Of a stretch of 46,586 nt of DNA, positions 1 through 7,301 are shown piece after piece. The notes under the pieces were generated by a model. The model searched no databases, was not told the origin of the DNA, and saw nothing but the letters and a program-made list of their open reading frames with translations. Position 1 is the stretch's first letter; every line of letters begins with the position of its first letter. Both the position numbers and the translations under genes were made by a program. The stretch is taken from the NCBI GenBank assembly GCA_023418475.1, contig JAEZZO010000005.1:1-46586 (forward strand), given 5' to 3'. Source of the stretch: Bacillota bacterium. Its GTDB lineage: Bacteria; Bacillota; Clostridia; Lachnospirales; Lachnospiraceae.

Positions 1-357
1 GACACGGAAGGTTCACCATCATAGCTATTCAGAGGATTTGTAGCCTTTATAAAGCGAAACAAGAGGATGCTTTATAAGTTATACCAATTTTTAGCTATTC
101 AGTACAGGATACAATGACTGTCATACACTTTTAGCTCTGTTTATAGAGGTAACTATTTAAAGAAAAGCCTTAATATTCAATACTTTTAGGCTTGACATTA
201 TAGGAAGGGAGAGGATGATTTCCATGTATGAAAGGCCTCTCCTTTATTCTATATGATGGAATTACAAAACAGGTATAAGATAATATATTGTTAGTGCAGA
301 AGGAAGGAGTATGCTGTATTTACAGAAATATTTACAAATTTATCTGGGAGGATACAA
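1..357. other. gene-free upstream region
   Basis: No open frame with a credible ribosome site is visible here. The only structure I can support is a terminator-like hairpin at 208-245, listed separately. The sequence is A+T-rich and may hold the 3' flank of a gene left of the window and the promoter of the GrpB-like gene, but I cannot place a convincing -35/-10 pair. Confidence 0.5.
205..248 (+). terminator. terminator-like hairpin
   Basis: GGAGAGG (208-214) pairs with CCTCTCC (236-242). A second short pairing, TTTC (219-222) with GAAA (230-233), lies inside the loop, and a T-rich tail follows. It probably ends a transcript entering from the left edge. The long inner loop lowers confidence. 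Confidence 0.45.
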
Positions 358-360
358 GTG

Positions 361-951
361 ATGATAAAAGAATTATCAGAAATGACACTAGAGGAACTGT
401 GGGAACTGTTTCCGATTATACTGAAGGAATATAACACAGATTATCCAAAATGGTATGAAATAGAAAATGAAAAGCTAATAAAGGAATTTGATGACGACAC
501 TATAAAAAGAATAAGTCATATAGGAAGTACTGCAATTCCAGGAATAGTATCAAAACCAACGATAGACATTCTTATGGAGATATCAATCAAAAGCGATATC
601 AATCAAGTAACTGAAAAACTTAAGTCCATGCAATGGGTTTTGATGAGTAATACGGATAATCCGGCTTTTAAACAAACGTATAATAAAGGTTATACGAAGT
701 ATGGATTTGAAGAGAAGGTATATCATCTCCATGTGCGATATGCAGATGATTGGAGTGAATTATATTTTAGAGATTATTTGATTGAGCATCTGGAGGTGGC
801 GAGGGAATATACCGAACTTAAGATGCAGTTAAAGGAAAGATATGAACATAACAGAGATGCTTACACAGATGCGAAAGAGGAGTTTGTTGGTAAGTACTCT
901 AAAATAGCAAAATCGCTTTATGGAGAACGATATAAGATGAATGCTAATTAA
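361..951 (+). CDS. GrpB/UPF0157 family protein
   Basis: This 196-residue cytoplasmic protein carries the GrpB/UPF0157 signature: an IGSTAIPG segment near residue 60, then KPTIDILMEI, and a mid-protein stretch rich in His and Tyr (VYHLHVRYAD). The family has a nucleotidyltransferase-like fold and occurs alone or fused to dephospho-CoA kinase; its reaction is not established. GGGAGG at 346-351 sits 9 bases before ATG 361. A GTG at 358 in the same frame is 6 bases away and is an equally possible start. The gene stands alone, 37 bases before the next start, in a run of small enzyme genes. The family call is firm; the function is open. Confidence 0.85.
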   Translation: MIKELSEMTLEELWELFPIILKEYNTDYPKWYEIENEKLIKEFDDDTIKRISHIGSTAIPGIVSKPTIDILMEISIKSDINQVTEKLKSMQWVLMSNTDNPAFKQTYNKGYTKYGFEEKVYHLHVRYADDWSELYFRDYLIEHLEVAREYTELKMQLKERYEHNRDAYTDAKEEFVGKYSKIAKSLYGERYKMNAN

Positions 952-988
952 TAGTGACTAATAAAGTCCGTTTTTGGGAGGTATCGTT

Positions 989-1543
989 ATGAATGCTTTG
1001 CTGATAAATTGCAGTCCGGTGAAAAATGGAGCGACAGCCGAAATAGTAAATATAGTTAACGCTATCATGGAAACAAAAAATAATGTTAGATGTATTTGTA
1101 TTGATGATTATGAAATAAAGTTCTGCAAAGGGTGCCGGACATGCCATAAAACAGCAAAATGTATACTAGATGACGATGTAATAAGAGTGATCGAAGAATA
1201 TGCTTGGGCTGATATTATTATTTCGGTATCCCCTTCTTATTGGGCTGATATTCCGGGACAGTTTAAAGCCTTCATAGACCGATGTACACCTTGGTGTAAT
1301 ACACATGAGCCACATGCCACAATTGGGCTGGGCAAGAAAGGATATAGTATTGCATTACGAACAGGACCGAGTATGAAGGAATGCAATCGGATGATAGAAA
1401 GTTTAGAACATTTTTATGGGCACTTAGAAATAACGCCGAAGGGTAATTTAGGTCTTTGCTCTATTGAAAATAAAAGTGATGTTGAAAAAAGAAGAAGTGA
1501 AATAGAAGAATTTTGCAATAAAATTATCCAGCAAATGATCTAA
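989..1543 (+). CDS. flavodoxin-like NAD(P)H-dependent FMN reductase
   Basis: This 184-residue protein has the flavodoxin-fold pattern of NADPH-dependent FMN reductases/iron-sulfur flavoproteins. It starts with beta-1 and a phosphate-binding loop (INCSPVKNGATAEI, residues 6-19). A Cys cluster, CKGCRTCHKTAKC at about 46-58, is typical of the flavodoxin_2/FMN_red proteins of anaerobes. The segment SPSYWADIPGQFKAFIDR (about 82-99) is the usual flavin-ring loop. It should bind FMN and shuttle electrons in the cytosol; the acceptor is unknown. I chose ATG 989 because GGGAGG at 976-981 lies 7 bases upstream; an in-frame TTG at 974 overlaps that site. A carbamoyltransferase-like gene scrap follows directly. 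Confidence 0.85.
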   Translation: MNALLINCSPVKNGATAEIVNIVNAIMETKNNVRCICIDDYEIKFCKGCRTCHKTAKCILDDDVIRVIEEYAWADIIISVSPSYWADIPGQFKAFIDRCTPWCNTHEPHATIGLGKKGYSIALRTGPSMKECNRMIESLEHFYGHLEITPKGNLGLCSIENKSDVEKRRSEIEEFCNKIIQQMI

Positions 1544-1547
1544 GATA

Positions 1548-1724
1548 AAGTATGATGGGACAAGGACTAGACAAAAATTTGTTACATATGGAGAAATTAC
1601 TAGAAATTTAGTTGAAATAAAGGACTTATCAAGAGATGAAATATTTCAAATATTTGAGCTGGCGGATAAAGCCCAGCAGGGCGAATATAGCCATTTCCTA
1701 TCAGTAAACATCGATATTATGTAG
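1548..1724 (+). pseudogene. carbamoyltransferase-like N-terminal fragment
   Basis: This frame has no start codon or ribosome site. It reads VEIKDLSRDEIFQIFELADK followed by AQQGEYSHFL, which resembles the N-terminal helix of aspartate/ornithine carbamoyltransferases (an S/T-x-E-E-I-x-x-L-x-x-A-D pattern). It ends at a TAG (1722-1724), just where the carbamoyl-phosphate loop (S-T-R-T/S-R-T) should follow. About 59 codons remain of a protein that normally has over 300 residues. I read it as the relic of a deleted gene. The resemblance is from memory of the family and the stretch is short. Confidence 0.4.
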
Positions 1725-1851
1725 TTATAGACAAATAAAAAATGATAGATATACTTATCAAGTTTGTACTATTTGTACCTTCATATATAAAGATCCACAG
1801 GGTTTTCCTTGTGTTAACATAGATATTTAAAATAAGAAAGGAAGTTATTCA

Positions 1852-1902
1852 ATGAAAATGATTGTAACTCGTAAAAATATAAGGAGAGTGACTATAATTT
1901 AG
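1852..1902 (+). CDS. possible 16-residue leader peptide
   Basis: An ATG at 1852, preceded by AAAGGAAG, opens a 16-codon frame (MKMIVTRKNIRRVTII) ending in TAG at 1900-1902, 24 bases before the phosphotransferase start. Its last codons lie on the first arm of a three-way set of pairing sequences that includes the downstream ribosome site (see the regulatory entry at 1883-1922). It could be an attenuation leader or chance. There is no experimental or comparative support. Confidence 0.35.
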   Translation: MKMIVTRKNIRRVTII

Positions 1903-1922
1903 CTCTCCGTAAAGAAGGAGAG
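1883..1922 (+). promoter_or_regulatory. competing hairpins over the ribosome site of the phosphotransferase
   Basis: GGAGAG (1883-1888) can pair with CTCTCC (1903-1908). The same CTCTCC can instead pair with GGAGAG at 1917-1922, which is the ribosome site of the gene starting at 1927. The two pairings exclude each other, so the first hairpin would leave the start open and the second would close it. Arm 1 lies inside a 16-codon ORF. The layout resembles a translational attenuator; the direction of control is inferred. Confidence 0.4.
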
Positions 1923-1926
1923 AATT

Positions 1927-3000
1927 ATGAATCGTAATCAAGTACTAAAAATTGCAGATAACCACTTACTTTCTACCATAACAGAATTATATGGATTAAA
2001 TGACTATACAATGAAGGCTATTGAGGCTCACGACGGCGGGAGAAATCTCGTTTACTTCTGTAAAAACGAGGATAAGGGTGATAAAATCATCCGAATTTCT
2101 TTCTTATCCGACAGGAATGCAGAGGATTTCCTGAGTGAATTAGAATATGTTCGATATCTTTACGAGCACGGTGGCAGTGTAGCTAATGTAGTCGATTCCT
2201 GTAACGGACGCTTGTTAGAGATAATTATTCATAAGTGTCACAGCTTTTATGTAAGTGTATTTGAAAATGCCAAGGGAGAACAGCTTGCAGAAAATGGATA
2301 TCAGTATCGTGAAGGAGTTCCTCTGACAGAGTATTTCTATAATTGTGGGAAAACCCTTGGGAAACTCCATGCACTGTCAAAAGAATATAACCCCGTACAT
2401 CACCGATACAGTTTTTTTGATAGGTATAATACTAAGTTTATCAATCAAATAATTCCTGATTCTTTGCCAGTGTTGAAAACAAAGTTTCTAGAGCTTTTAC
2501 GAACTTTAGAGGAAATGGATAAATCTTCAGAAACGTTTGGTATGGTGCACTTTGATTACAGTGATGGAAATTACATGATAGACTATAGGACAGGTGATAT
2601 AACAGTGTTTGATTTCGACAACGCTTGTTTTTGCTTTTATATGTATGACCTTGCAAATGTTTGGGAGCATGGGGTAGGCTGGGTACAGTTTGAAGTAGGT
2701 GTAGAAAAACGCAAAAAGTTCATGACAGAGTATTTCGAAACTGTTCTTGAGGGATATAAATCAGAAACAGAAATCGAAGACGAAATGCTTAAAAACCTAC
2801 AGTTGTTTATCAAGGTAAGTGTCATGGAAAGCATCATTGATGCTTTTGAAGTGATGTACAACAAGGGAGAAAAGCCAGAATGTGATGAGCAATTGTCCTA
2901 TCTTATCAAATGTATGGAGGACGAAATTCCATATGAGGGTTTTTTCCATGACATTTATTCCTGCGATAGGCCTTTTGAGTATGTGCCTCGTGAGATTTAA
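1927..3000 (+). CDS. APH-family phosphotransferase
   Basis: This 357-residue cytoplasmic kinase is of the aminoglycoside phosphotransferase/choline kinase superfamily. The catalytic loop is H208-F-D210-Y-S-D-G-N215, with D210 the likely catalytic base and N215 a Mg ligand. The metal-binding DFD is D229-F-D231 in VFDFDNA. An N-lobe region rich in beta strands and a conserved Glu-containing helix precede it. Substrates in this superfamily include aminoglycosides, macrolides, choline, homoserine and sugars, and the sequence does not say which. ATG 1927 has GGAGAG 5 bases upstream, inside a possible attenuator. The gene is followed by a strong terminator at 3061, so it is monocistronic. The fold is sure; the substrate is unknown. 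Confidence 0.85.
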   Translation: MNRNQVLKIADNHLLSTITELYGLNDYTMKAIEAHDGGRNLVYFCKNEDKGDKIIRISFLSDRNAEDFLSELEYVRYLYEHGGSVANVVDSCNGRLLEIIIHKCHSFYVSVFENAKGEQLAENGYQYREGVPLTEYFYNCGKTLGKLHALSKEYNPVHHRYSFFDRYNTKFINQIIPDSLPVLKTKFLELLRTLEEMDKSSETFGMVHFDYSDGNYMIDYRTGDITVFDFDNACFCFYMYDLANVWEHGVGWVQFEVGVEKRKKFMTEYFETVLEGYKSETEIEDEMLKNLQLFIKVSVMESIIDAFEVMYNKGEKPECDEQLSYLIKCMEDEIPYEGFFHDIYSCDRPFEYVPREI

Positions 3001-3060
3001 TTCAATCTTAAGGTGACTTGCAATCAGTCTTTGGAAAGTATTGAGCAGTTGATAACAAGA

Positions 3061-3090
3061 ATGGATACCCATTATTAGGGTATCCATTTT
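3061..3090 (+). terminator. rho-independent terminator
   Basis: ATGGATACCC (3061-3070) and GGGTATCCAT (3078-3087) form a perfect 10-bp stem with a 7-base loop, followed by TTT. It closes the phosphotransferase transcript. Confidence 0.85.
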
Positions 3091-3207
3091 ATAAACATTA
3101 TTATTACTTTGTTATTGACGCCAATACTGAATTAACAATTACAATAAGGAATAATTAAGTGATTCAAGCCGGATTAAATTGCTAATAGCATAATTGAGGG
3201 AGGAAAA

Positions 3208-3747
3208 ATGAAAATAGTACATATATACGGAGCTTCGGGGGCTGGAACAACAACTCTAGGGAAAGCGATAGCTATGCAATATGGATTTACCCATATGGAT
3301 ACAGATGACTACTTTTGGCTGCCAACTAATCCACCATTTATTGCAAAGAGAGAATTGAATGAAAGAATTGCGTTAATGAAAAAGGATATGGAAACAAACG
3401 AGAAAGTAGTAATATCAGGTTCATTATGTGGGTGGGGGGATGTTTTATTTCCGCTTTTTAACCTAGCAATACGAATAGTTACGCCAATGGAAACTCGTAT
3501 CAATCGATTAGAGGCAAGAGAATATGGACGTTTTGGCAACAGGATACGAGAGCATGGTGATATGTATGAAGATCATTTATCCTTTATCGAATGGGCTAAG
3601 GATTACGATCATGGAGATGAAACCATGAGGAGTAAAGCTATGCATGATAAGTGGTCTAAGCAGCTCTTATGTGAACAGATAACTCTTGATGGTACAAAAC
3701 CAGTTGCAGATAATCTGGAATTACTGAAGCGTTATTTGGAGGATTGA
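3208..3747 (+). CDS. P-loop nucleotide kinase-like protein
   Basis: This 179-residue protein has a Walker A loop GASGAGTTT at residues 8-16, followed by a helix and the MDTDDYFW segment (about 30-37) that is typical of shikimate/adenylate-kinase-like small P-loop kinases. A Walker B-like hydrophobic strand (KVVISGSLCGWGD, about 65-77) and an Arg-rich lid region (RINRLEAREYGRFGNRIREHG) follow. It probably phosphorylates a small metabolite in the cytosol, but no substrate can be named. Annotations of this type often read 'AAA family ATPase'. GAGGGAGG lies upstream of ATG 3208. The gene stands alone between a terminator and the methyltransferase gene. Confidence 0.8.
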   Translation: MKIVHIYGASGAGTTTLGKAIAMQYGFTHMDTDDYFWLPTNPPFIAKRELNERIALMKKDMETNEKVVISGSLCGWGDVLFPLFNLAIRIVTPMETRINRLEAREYGRFGNRIREHGDMYEDHLSFIEWAKDYDHGDETMRSKAMHDKWSKQLLCEQITLDGTKPVADNLELLKRYLED

Positions 3748-3844
3748 AATAGTATTATTTTAAATTCTGATTTTATAATTGGATAAGTGACAGGAAGATC
3801 ATTTAGAATGAGCAAAAAGCAGTATAGTAGAAATGGGGTAAATA

Positions 3845-4555
3845 ATGAAAATACATATTGATAATATAGACAAGCTGCAGCCCTGGGATGCACTTCTTAA
3901 AAAAATAGTACTCACGCAATTAGGCAATATAAAAGGAAAGCGGATTTTAGATTTTGGAAGTGGTACAGGATTTACTGCAAATTATTTTGCTCAGGACAAT
4001 GAAGTAATAGCCATCGAACCATGTGAAGAGGCAGTAAAAGATAGATACTGTGACTATGAGTATCAACAGATGGTTGGGAGCATTGATATGCTTAAGAAAT
4101 TTGAAAATGAGACTTTTGATATTATTCTGTGTCATAATGTACTGGAGTATGCAGACGGTCGGGAAGATATTGTGAATGAATTTTATCGGCTATTGAAACC
4201 GGAAGGGGCGCTCTCAATTATAAAGCATAACAGGTATGGGCGAGTCATGCAAATGGTGGTTCTGCTGAATGATTTTGAAAAAGCTCATATGCTTTTGGAT
4301 GGTAAGGATGGGACAGCGGCTAATTATGGAACTATTCATTACTATAACGATTCTGATCTGACAGAATGGTGTAAGGAGTTTAAAATAAAGAAAATATATG
4401 GAATTAGAACGTTTTGGGATTTGCAGCAAAACCAGGATATTCAAAAGAATGCAGATTGGCAGGAGAAAATGGTAGATATAGAACTCAGAGCTGCTCAAAC
4501 GAAGGAATTTCAAGATATAGCATTTTTTCATCATCTGATTTTTGAAAAATCGTAG
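3845..4555 (+). CDS. class I SAM-dependent methyltransferase
   Basis: This 236-residue protein has the Rossmann-type methyltransferase motifs in order: motif I LDFGSGTGF (about 37-45), the acidic end of beta-2 (IAIEP), motif IV (FDIILCHNVLEY) and the post-motif REDIVNEFYRLLKPEG. This resembles CmoM/UbiE-like Methyltransf_11 enzymes. The acceptor (tRNA, small molecule or protein) cannot be read from sequence. The ribosome site is weak (GGGG before AAATAATG). A mutated copy of codons for DREDIVNEFYR...HNRYGR is found at 9438-9530, part of a tandem duplication that starts inside this gene. Confidence 0.85.
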   Translation: MKIHIDNIDKLQPWDALLKKIVLTQLGNIKGKRILDFGSGTGFTANYFAQDNEVIAIEPCEEAVKDRYCDYEYQQMVGSIDMLKKFENETFDIILCHNVLEYADGREDIVNEFYRLLKPEGALSIIKHNRYGRVMQMVVLLNDFEKAHMLLDGKDGTAANYGTIHYYNDSDLTEWCKEFKIKKIYGIRTFWDLQQNQDIQKNADWQEKMVDIELRAAQTKEFQDIAFFHHLIFEKS

Positions 4556-4676
4556 ATCTGGAGTAGAAAAAAGACATATCTTTATACTGAACTATATGAT
4601 AGAACTCATATAGGAAGAATTCAATTTAGAAAGTATGGATTTCAAGGTCATTTATTTGGAAAGTTGAGATTAACAG

Positions 4677-5123
4677 ATGATAATTCAGCCAGAGGATATA
4701 AACTCATATGAAGCAGAAACGTTAATTAATGAGTTATCAGATGAACTTAAGATCATCACCGGAAATAGTGGACGTGCGAGTTTCCATGATAAAGACATAA
4801 ATAACCCCAGGTCATTATTTGTGGTAGCATGGGAAGAAAATATTGCAGTTGGGTGTGGAGCGTTGAAAGAGTTATCGGCAGATACTGCGGAGATTAAACG
4901 ACTGTTTTCCAGGAAAAAATCAGCTGGGGTAGGTGGAAGAGTTCTTGCTTATCTGGAAGAACAGGCTAAGGAGTTGGGATATAGCCGTATAATATTGGAA
5001 ACAAGAAAGTGTAATATAAAAGCGGTGTCCTTTTATCAGAACCACGGTTATAGAGTGATCAATAATTATGGAAAGTATGTAGAAATGCAGGAAGCGATAT
5101 GTTTCGAAAAAATACTCGAATAA
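4677..5123 (+). CDS. GNAT family N-acetyltransferase
   Basis: This 148-residue cytosolic acetyltransferase has beta-4 with VGCGALKEL, then the acetyl-CoA loop in the form RKKSAGVGGRVLAYLE (motif A, R/Q-x-x-G-x-G/A, about 82-97) and motif B with NIKAVSFYQNHGYR (N/F-Y-x-x-x-G-Y/F). This is the usual single-domain GNAT length. The substrate could be an amine on an antibiotic, amino acid or protein terminus. The ribosome site (GGAAAG) is poor. It lies between a methyltransferase and a nucleotidyltransferase gene, with 47 bases to the latter. Confidence 0.88.
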   Translation: MIIQPEDINSYEAETLINELSDELKIITGNSGRASFHDKDINNPRSLFVVAWEENIAVGCGALKELSADTAEIKRLFSRKKSAGVGGRVLAYLEEQAKELGYSRIILETRKCNIKAVSFYQNHGYRVINNYGKYVEMQEAICFEKILE

Positions 5124-5170
5124 TCTAGGATATAGAGACAAGATGATAACAGCAATATGGGAGGAACAAA

Positions 5171-5992
5171 ATGAAAGTGATTGATATTAAAAACAGTCTG
5201 GTTAATGAACTGTCTCGAATGGAAAAAATAAAGGGAATTGGGCAAACAGGCGATATAAATGCAAAATTGATACCCGGTAACAGCGATATTGATATGTTTG
5301 TTTTATGTACCACAATTCCGACAGAGGCGGAAAGAAAAAATATTTACATAAAATATGCCGGAGAATATTCGGAATGTCAGATGAATGTTTGCAGTGGAGG
5401 AATATGGGGCTATGGGGACATCTTGCTGATAGATGGTATAGATGTCATGTTTATGTATTTTACAATGGAAGAAATGGAGCAGTATCTTGATGATGTTTTA
5501 CAGGGAAAGCATTTGGACAGAGAAGGTGGTTTCTATCCAACGGGAAGATTGTCCAGTGTGGAGAGCATCAATATTTTATATGAAAGTTCATCTGTATGGA
5601 CTTCATTGAAAGAAAAGGTAAAGAAGCATCCTGTTAATTTATTTAAAAAGTTATTTAATTATCATATTTCAAATGCACTAAATGAGGAGGATTTAGGAAG
5701 AGTACTTCTGCGAAAAGAGGTATTGTTTTATCACAGTGTGCTGGAAAATTCTATGGACCATTTACTGCAGGCATTATTTGCAGTAAATGACATCTATTTA
5801 CCAAGCAGAAAAAGAACGGAGCAATATATCAATGAATTTCAGTGGAAACCGGACAATTGCTATGGGCGATTTATGCAAATTCTTGTAGATGCTATTTCAG
5901 ACAAGACAATAGAAAATTCAGTGAAAGAGTTAAGAAACATAACTTACGAGATAAGGCAAATTGGTAATAATATATTTGGAGAGGAATTCTAG
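5171..5992 (+). CDS. nucleotidyltransferase with DUF4037-like C-terminus
   Basis: This 273-residue protein carries a polymerase-beta-type nucleotidyltransferase motif: GNSDIDMFV at about residues 37-45 provides the two metal Asp residues, and a third Asp is likely in GIDVMFMYF. The C-terminal half (LLQALFAVNDIYLPSRKRTE...) resembles the DUF4037 domain that follows such catalytic domains. It may nucleotidylate a small molecule or protein; aminoglycoside adenylyltransferases share the fold. GGGAGG lies 7-8 bases before ATG. The last 40 codons were the right-hand site of a microhomology deletion in the duplicate at 9520-9640. Confidence 0.75.
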   Translation: MKVIDIKNSLVNELSRMEKIKGIGQTGDINAKLIPGNSDIDMFVLCTTIPTEAERKNIYIKYAGEYSECQMNVCSGGIWGYGDILLIDGIDVMFMYFTMEEMEQYLDDVLQGKHLDREGGFYPTGRLSSVESINILYESSSVWTSLKEKVKKHPVNLFKKLFNYHISNALNEEDLGRVLLRKEVLFYHSVLENSMDHLLQALFAVNDIYLPSRKRTEQYINEFQWKPDNCYGRFMQILVDAISDKTIENSVKELRNITYEIRQIGNNIFGEEF

Positions 5993-6043
5993 GCTAAGCA
6001 AGCACGGATTTAGATACTGAATTATTGTAGAGTATCTTTATAA

Positions 6044-6096
6044 GAGGCTGTCGCTTGAACGATAAAAAAATTGTGAGGCGACTGCTTCTTTTATTT
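6044..6096 (+). terminator. probable terminator after the nucleotidyltransferase
   Basis: GAGGCTGTCGC (6044-6054) pairs with GCGACTGCTTC (6078-6088) with one mismatch and one wobble, and TTTTATTT follows. The decayed duplicate near 9700 no longer pairs well, so the copy may have lost function. Confidence 0.55.
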
Positions 6097-6292
6097 AAAA
6101 AGCAATCTCTTTATCTGTGGTAGCCAATTACACACTAAATAAAAAAACATTAAAATATTTACCAAATCAATTTAAATTTGAGCCTAACACTTTTGCTGTT
6201 TATGCGAATATATAAAGGTAAGCTTCTTTATAGGAGGCGATAAAGCCTATTAATAAGATTTTTATGTAAAATTAACTAGGGAGGAAAAGAAC

Positions 6293-6352
6293 ATGCGTGA
6301 GATGTCAGAAACGAAGCAAGCGTATTTTCATGGTAAAACAGAGGATGGATGA
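6293..6352 (+). CDS. mini-ORF a (19 residues)
   Basis: ATG 6293 has a perfect GGGAGG (6279-6284) 8 bases upstream and opens a 19-codon frame (MREMSETKQAYFHGKTEDG). Its TGA overlaps the ATG of mini-ORF b (ATGA). The decayed duplicate at 9946-10005 keeps start, ribosome site, length and stop with a few substitutions (MREMLETKQTYFHGETKDG). I do not recognise the peptide. It may be a leader that loads ribosomes for the transporter operon, or the stump of a dead gene. Confidence 0.4.
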   Translation: MREMSETKQAYFHGKTEDG

Positions 6353-6483
6353 AATTGGAATACTATAAAAGCAAATCGTGCGAATTATACAGAAGCACAT
6401 TTGCCGGTTTCCCTCAGGGCTTGTCCTGTGTCACCGACAGGTCGCTTCAACTTAATTTGATACAAAGAAAGAAGGCCTTATGA
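6349..6483 (+). CDS. mini-ORF b (44 residues)
   Basis: This frame starts in the ATGA that stops mini-ORF a and ends in TGA 6481-6483, immediately before the ATG of mini-ORF c. It encodes a basic 44-residue peptide with two Cys residues, ending in NLIQRKKAL. It has no signal peptide and matches no family I know. In the duplicate (about 10002-10134) an extra A breaks the frame after eight codons although the last 30 codons remain alike. It may be a coupled leader peptide or gene remnant. Confidence 0.3.
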   Translation: MKLEYYKSKSCELYRSTFAGFPQGLSCVTDRSLQLNLIQRKKAL

Positions 6484-6552
6484 ATGAAGGAATCAAAACA
6501 CAGCTTTTTTTATAGGAAGCCGGCTGCCAAGGCATCGGTGATCATGTTATGA
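6484..6552 (+). CDS. mini-ORF c (22 residues), coupled to the permease
   Basis: ATG 6484 follows the stop of mini-ORF b directly. The frame (MKESKHSFFYRKPAAKASVIML plus one residue) ends in TGA 6550-6552, overlapping the permease start by four bases (ATGA). The permease has no ribosome site of its own, so translation coupling through this frame would explain its expression. The frame is also open in the duplicate at 10137-10205, with its first codon changed from ATG. Confidence 0.35.
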   Translation: MKESKHSFFYRKPAAKASVIML

Positions 6553-7301
6553 AAAAGCAAATTGATATTATGATCAAAATTATTCTCGCAGCTACCTTTG
6601 TTTTATGTATTGTTCTATTGGTTATTAACGGCGCCAGTGCCATTAATTCCTTTTATGAAAACATAATAGAAAGCAGAGCCTATATTGCCATTATAAAAGG
6701 TCTTTTGATGACAATCATACTGACATTTTTAAGTGCACTGACGGCCGTGGTATTTGGCGCGATACTTTGTATCATGAAAATGTCAGGGATTCCGTCGGCG
6801 TCGGCAATTGCATCGGTAATAGCCTCTGTCTTCCGGGGCATACCTGCTGTTTCCCTGCTGATGATTCTGTTTTTTTCCGTATTTACTTCGCGTGATACGA
6901 ATGCCTTAACCGTTGCAGTTTTGGGTTATGGTCTGTACAGCGGCGCATATGTCAGTGAAATCTTCTGCAACGGTTTACTTTCGGTAGACCCGCACGAAAC
7001 GGAAGCGGCCCGTATGTTGGGGATGACTGGGTGGGAGGCCTTTCGTTATGTTGTGCTTCCTCAAGCTTGGAAGCATGCCCGGCCAGTCTATTTGGACAGC
7101 GTAATCAGTCTTCTTCAATGGACATCGGTAAGCAGCTACATATCAATTGTTGAGCTCACCAAAACCGTAAGCAACTTGTCAGCCAGAACCGGAAATGCCT
7201 TTTTTTGCCTCTTTCTTTCGGCTCTGTTATATTTAGGACTTAGTTGGATTATTCGAGGGATTTTTCGCCTCAGTGAGAGGAGGCATATGCAGGCATGCTA
7301 G
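6549..7301 (+). CDS. amino-acid-type ABC transporter permease (HisM/GlnP family)
   Basis: This 250-residue inner-membrane protein of the His/Glu/Gln ABC permease family has hydrophobic segments at about 9-30, 45-75, 85-112, 118-140 and 215-238. The EAA loop VDPHETEAARMLGMTGWEAF at about 146-165 docks on the ATPase. It should form the channel with the ATPase that follows, 7 bases of overlap away. No Shine-Dalgarno precedes ATG 6549; the start lies in an ATGA overlap with mini-ORF c, so coupled translation is likely. The first codons are repeated at 10202, where a deletion joins them to the ATPase C-terminus. The substrate is not readable, and the partner binding proteins are atypical. Confidence 0.88.
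   Translation: MKKQIDIMIKIILAATFVLCIVLLVINGASAINSFYENIIESRAYIAIIKGLLMTIILTFLSALTAVVFGAILCIMKMSGIPSASAIASVIASVFRGIPAVSLLMILFFSVFTSRDTNALTVAVLGYGLYSGAYVSEIFCNGLLSVDPHETEAARMLGMTGWEAFRYVVLPQAWKHARPVYLDSVISLLQWTSVSSYISIVELTKTVSNLSARTGNAFFCLFLSALLYLGLSWIIRGIFRLSERRHMQAC

Noticed and set aside
192..220. TTGACA with ATGATT 17 bases downstream as a promoter for the GrpB-like gene
   Set aside because: The -10 match is poor and lies inside a terminator-like hairpin.
974..988. TTG 974 as start of the flavin reductase
   Set aside because: It coincides with the GGGAGG site; ATG 989 is correctly spaced and gives the usual N-terminal strand.
6350..6352. TGA ending mini-ORF a as a possible selenocysteine codon
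   Set aside because: The frame after it meets another TGA within about 35 codons, shows no selenoprotein context, and the duplicate does not preserve the downstream frame. The ATGA overlap explains the stop better.
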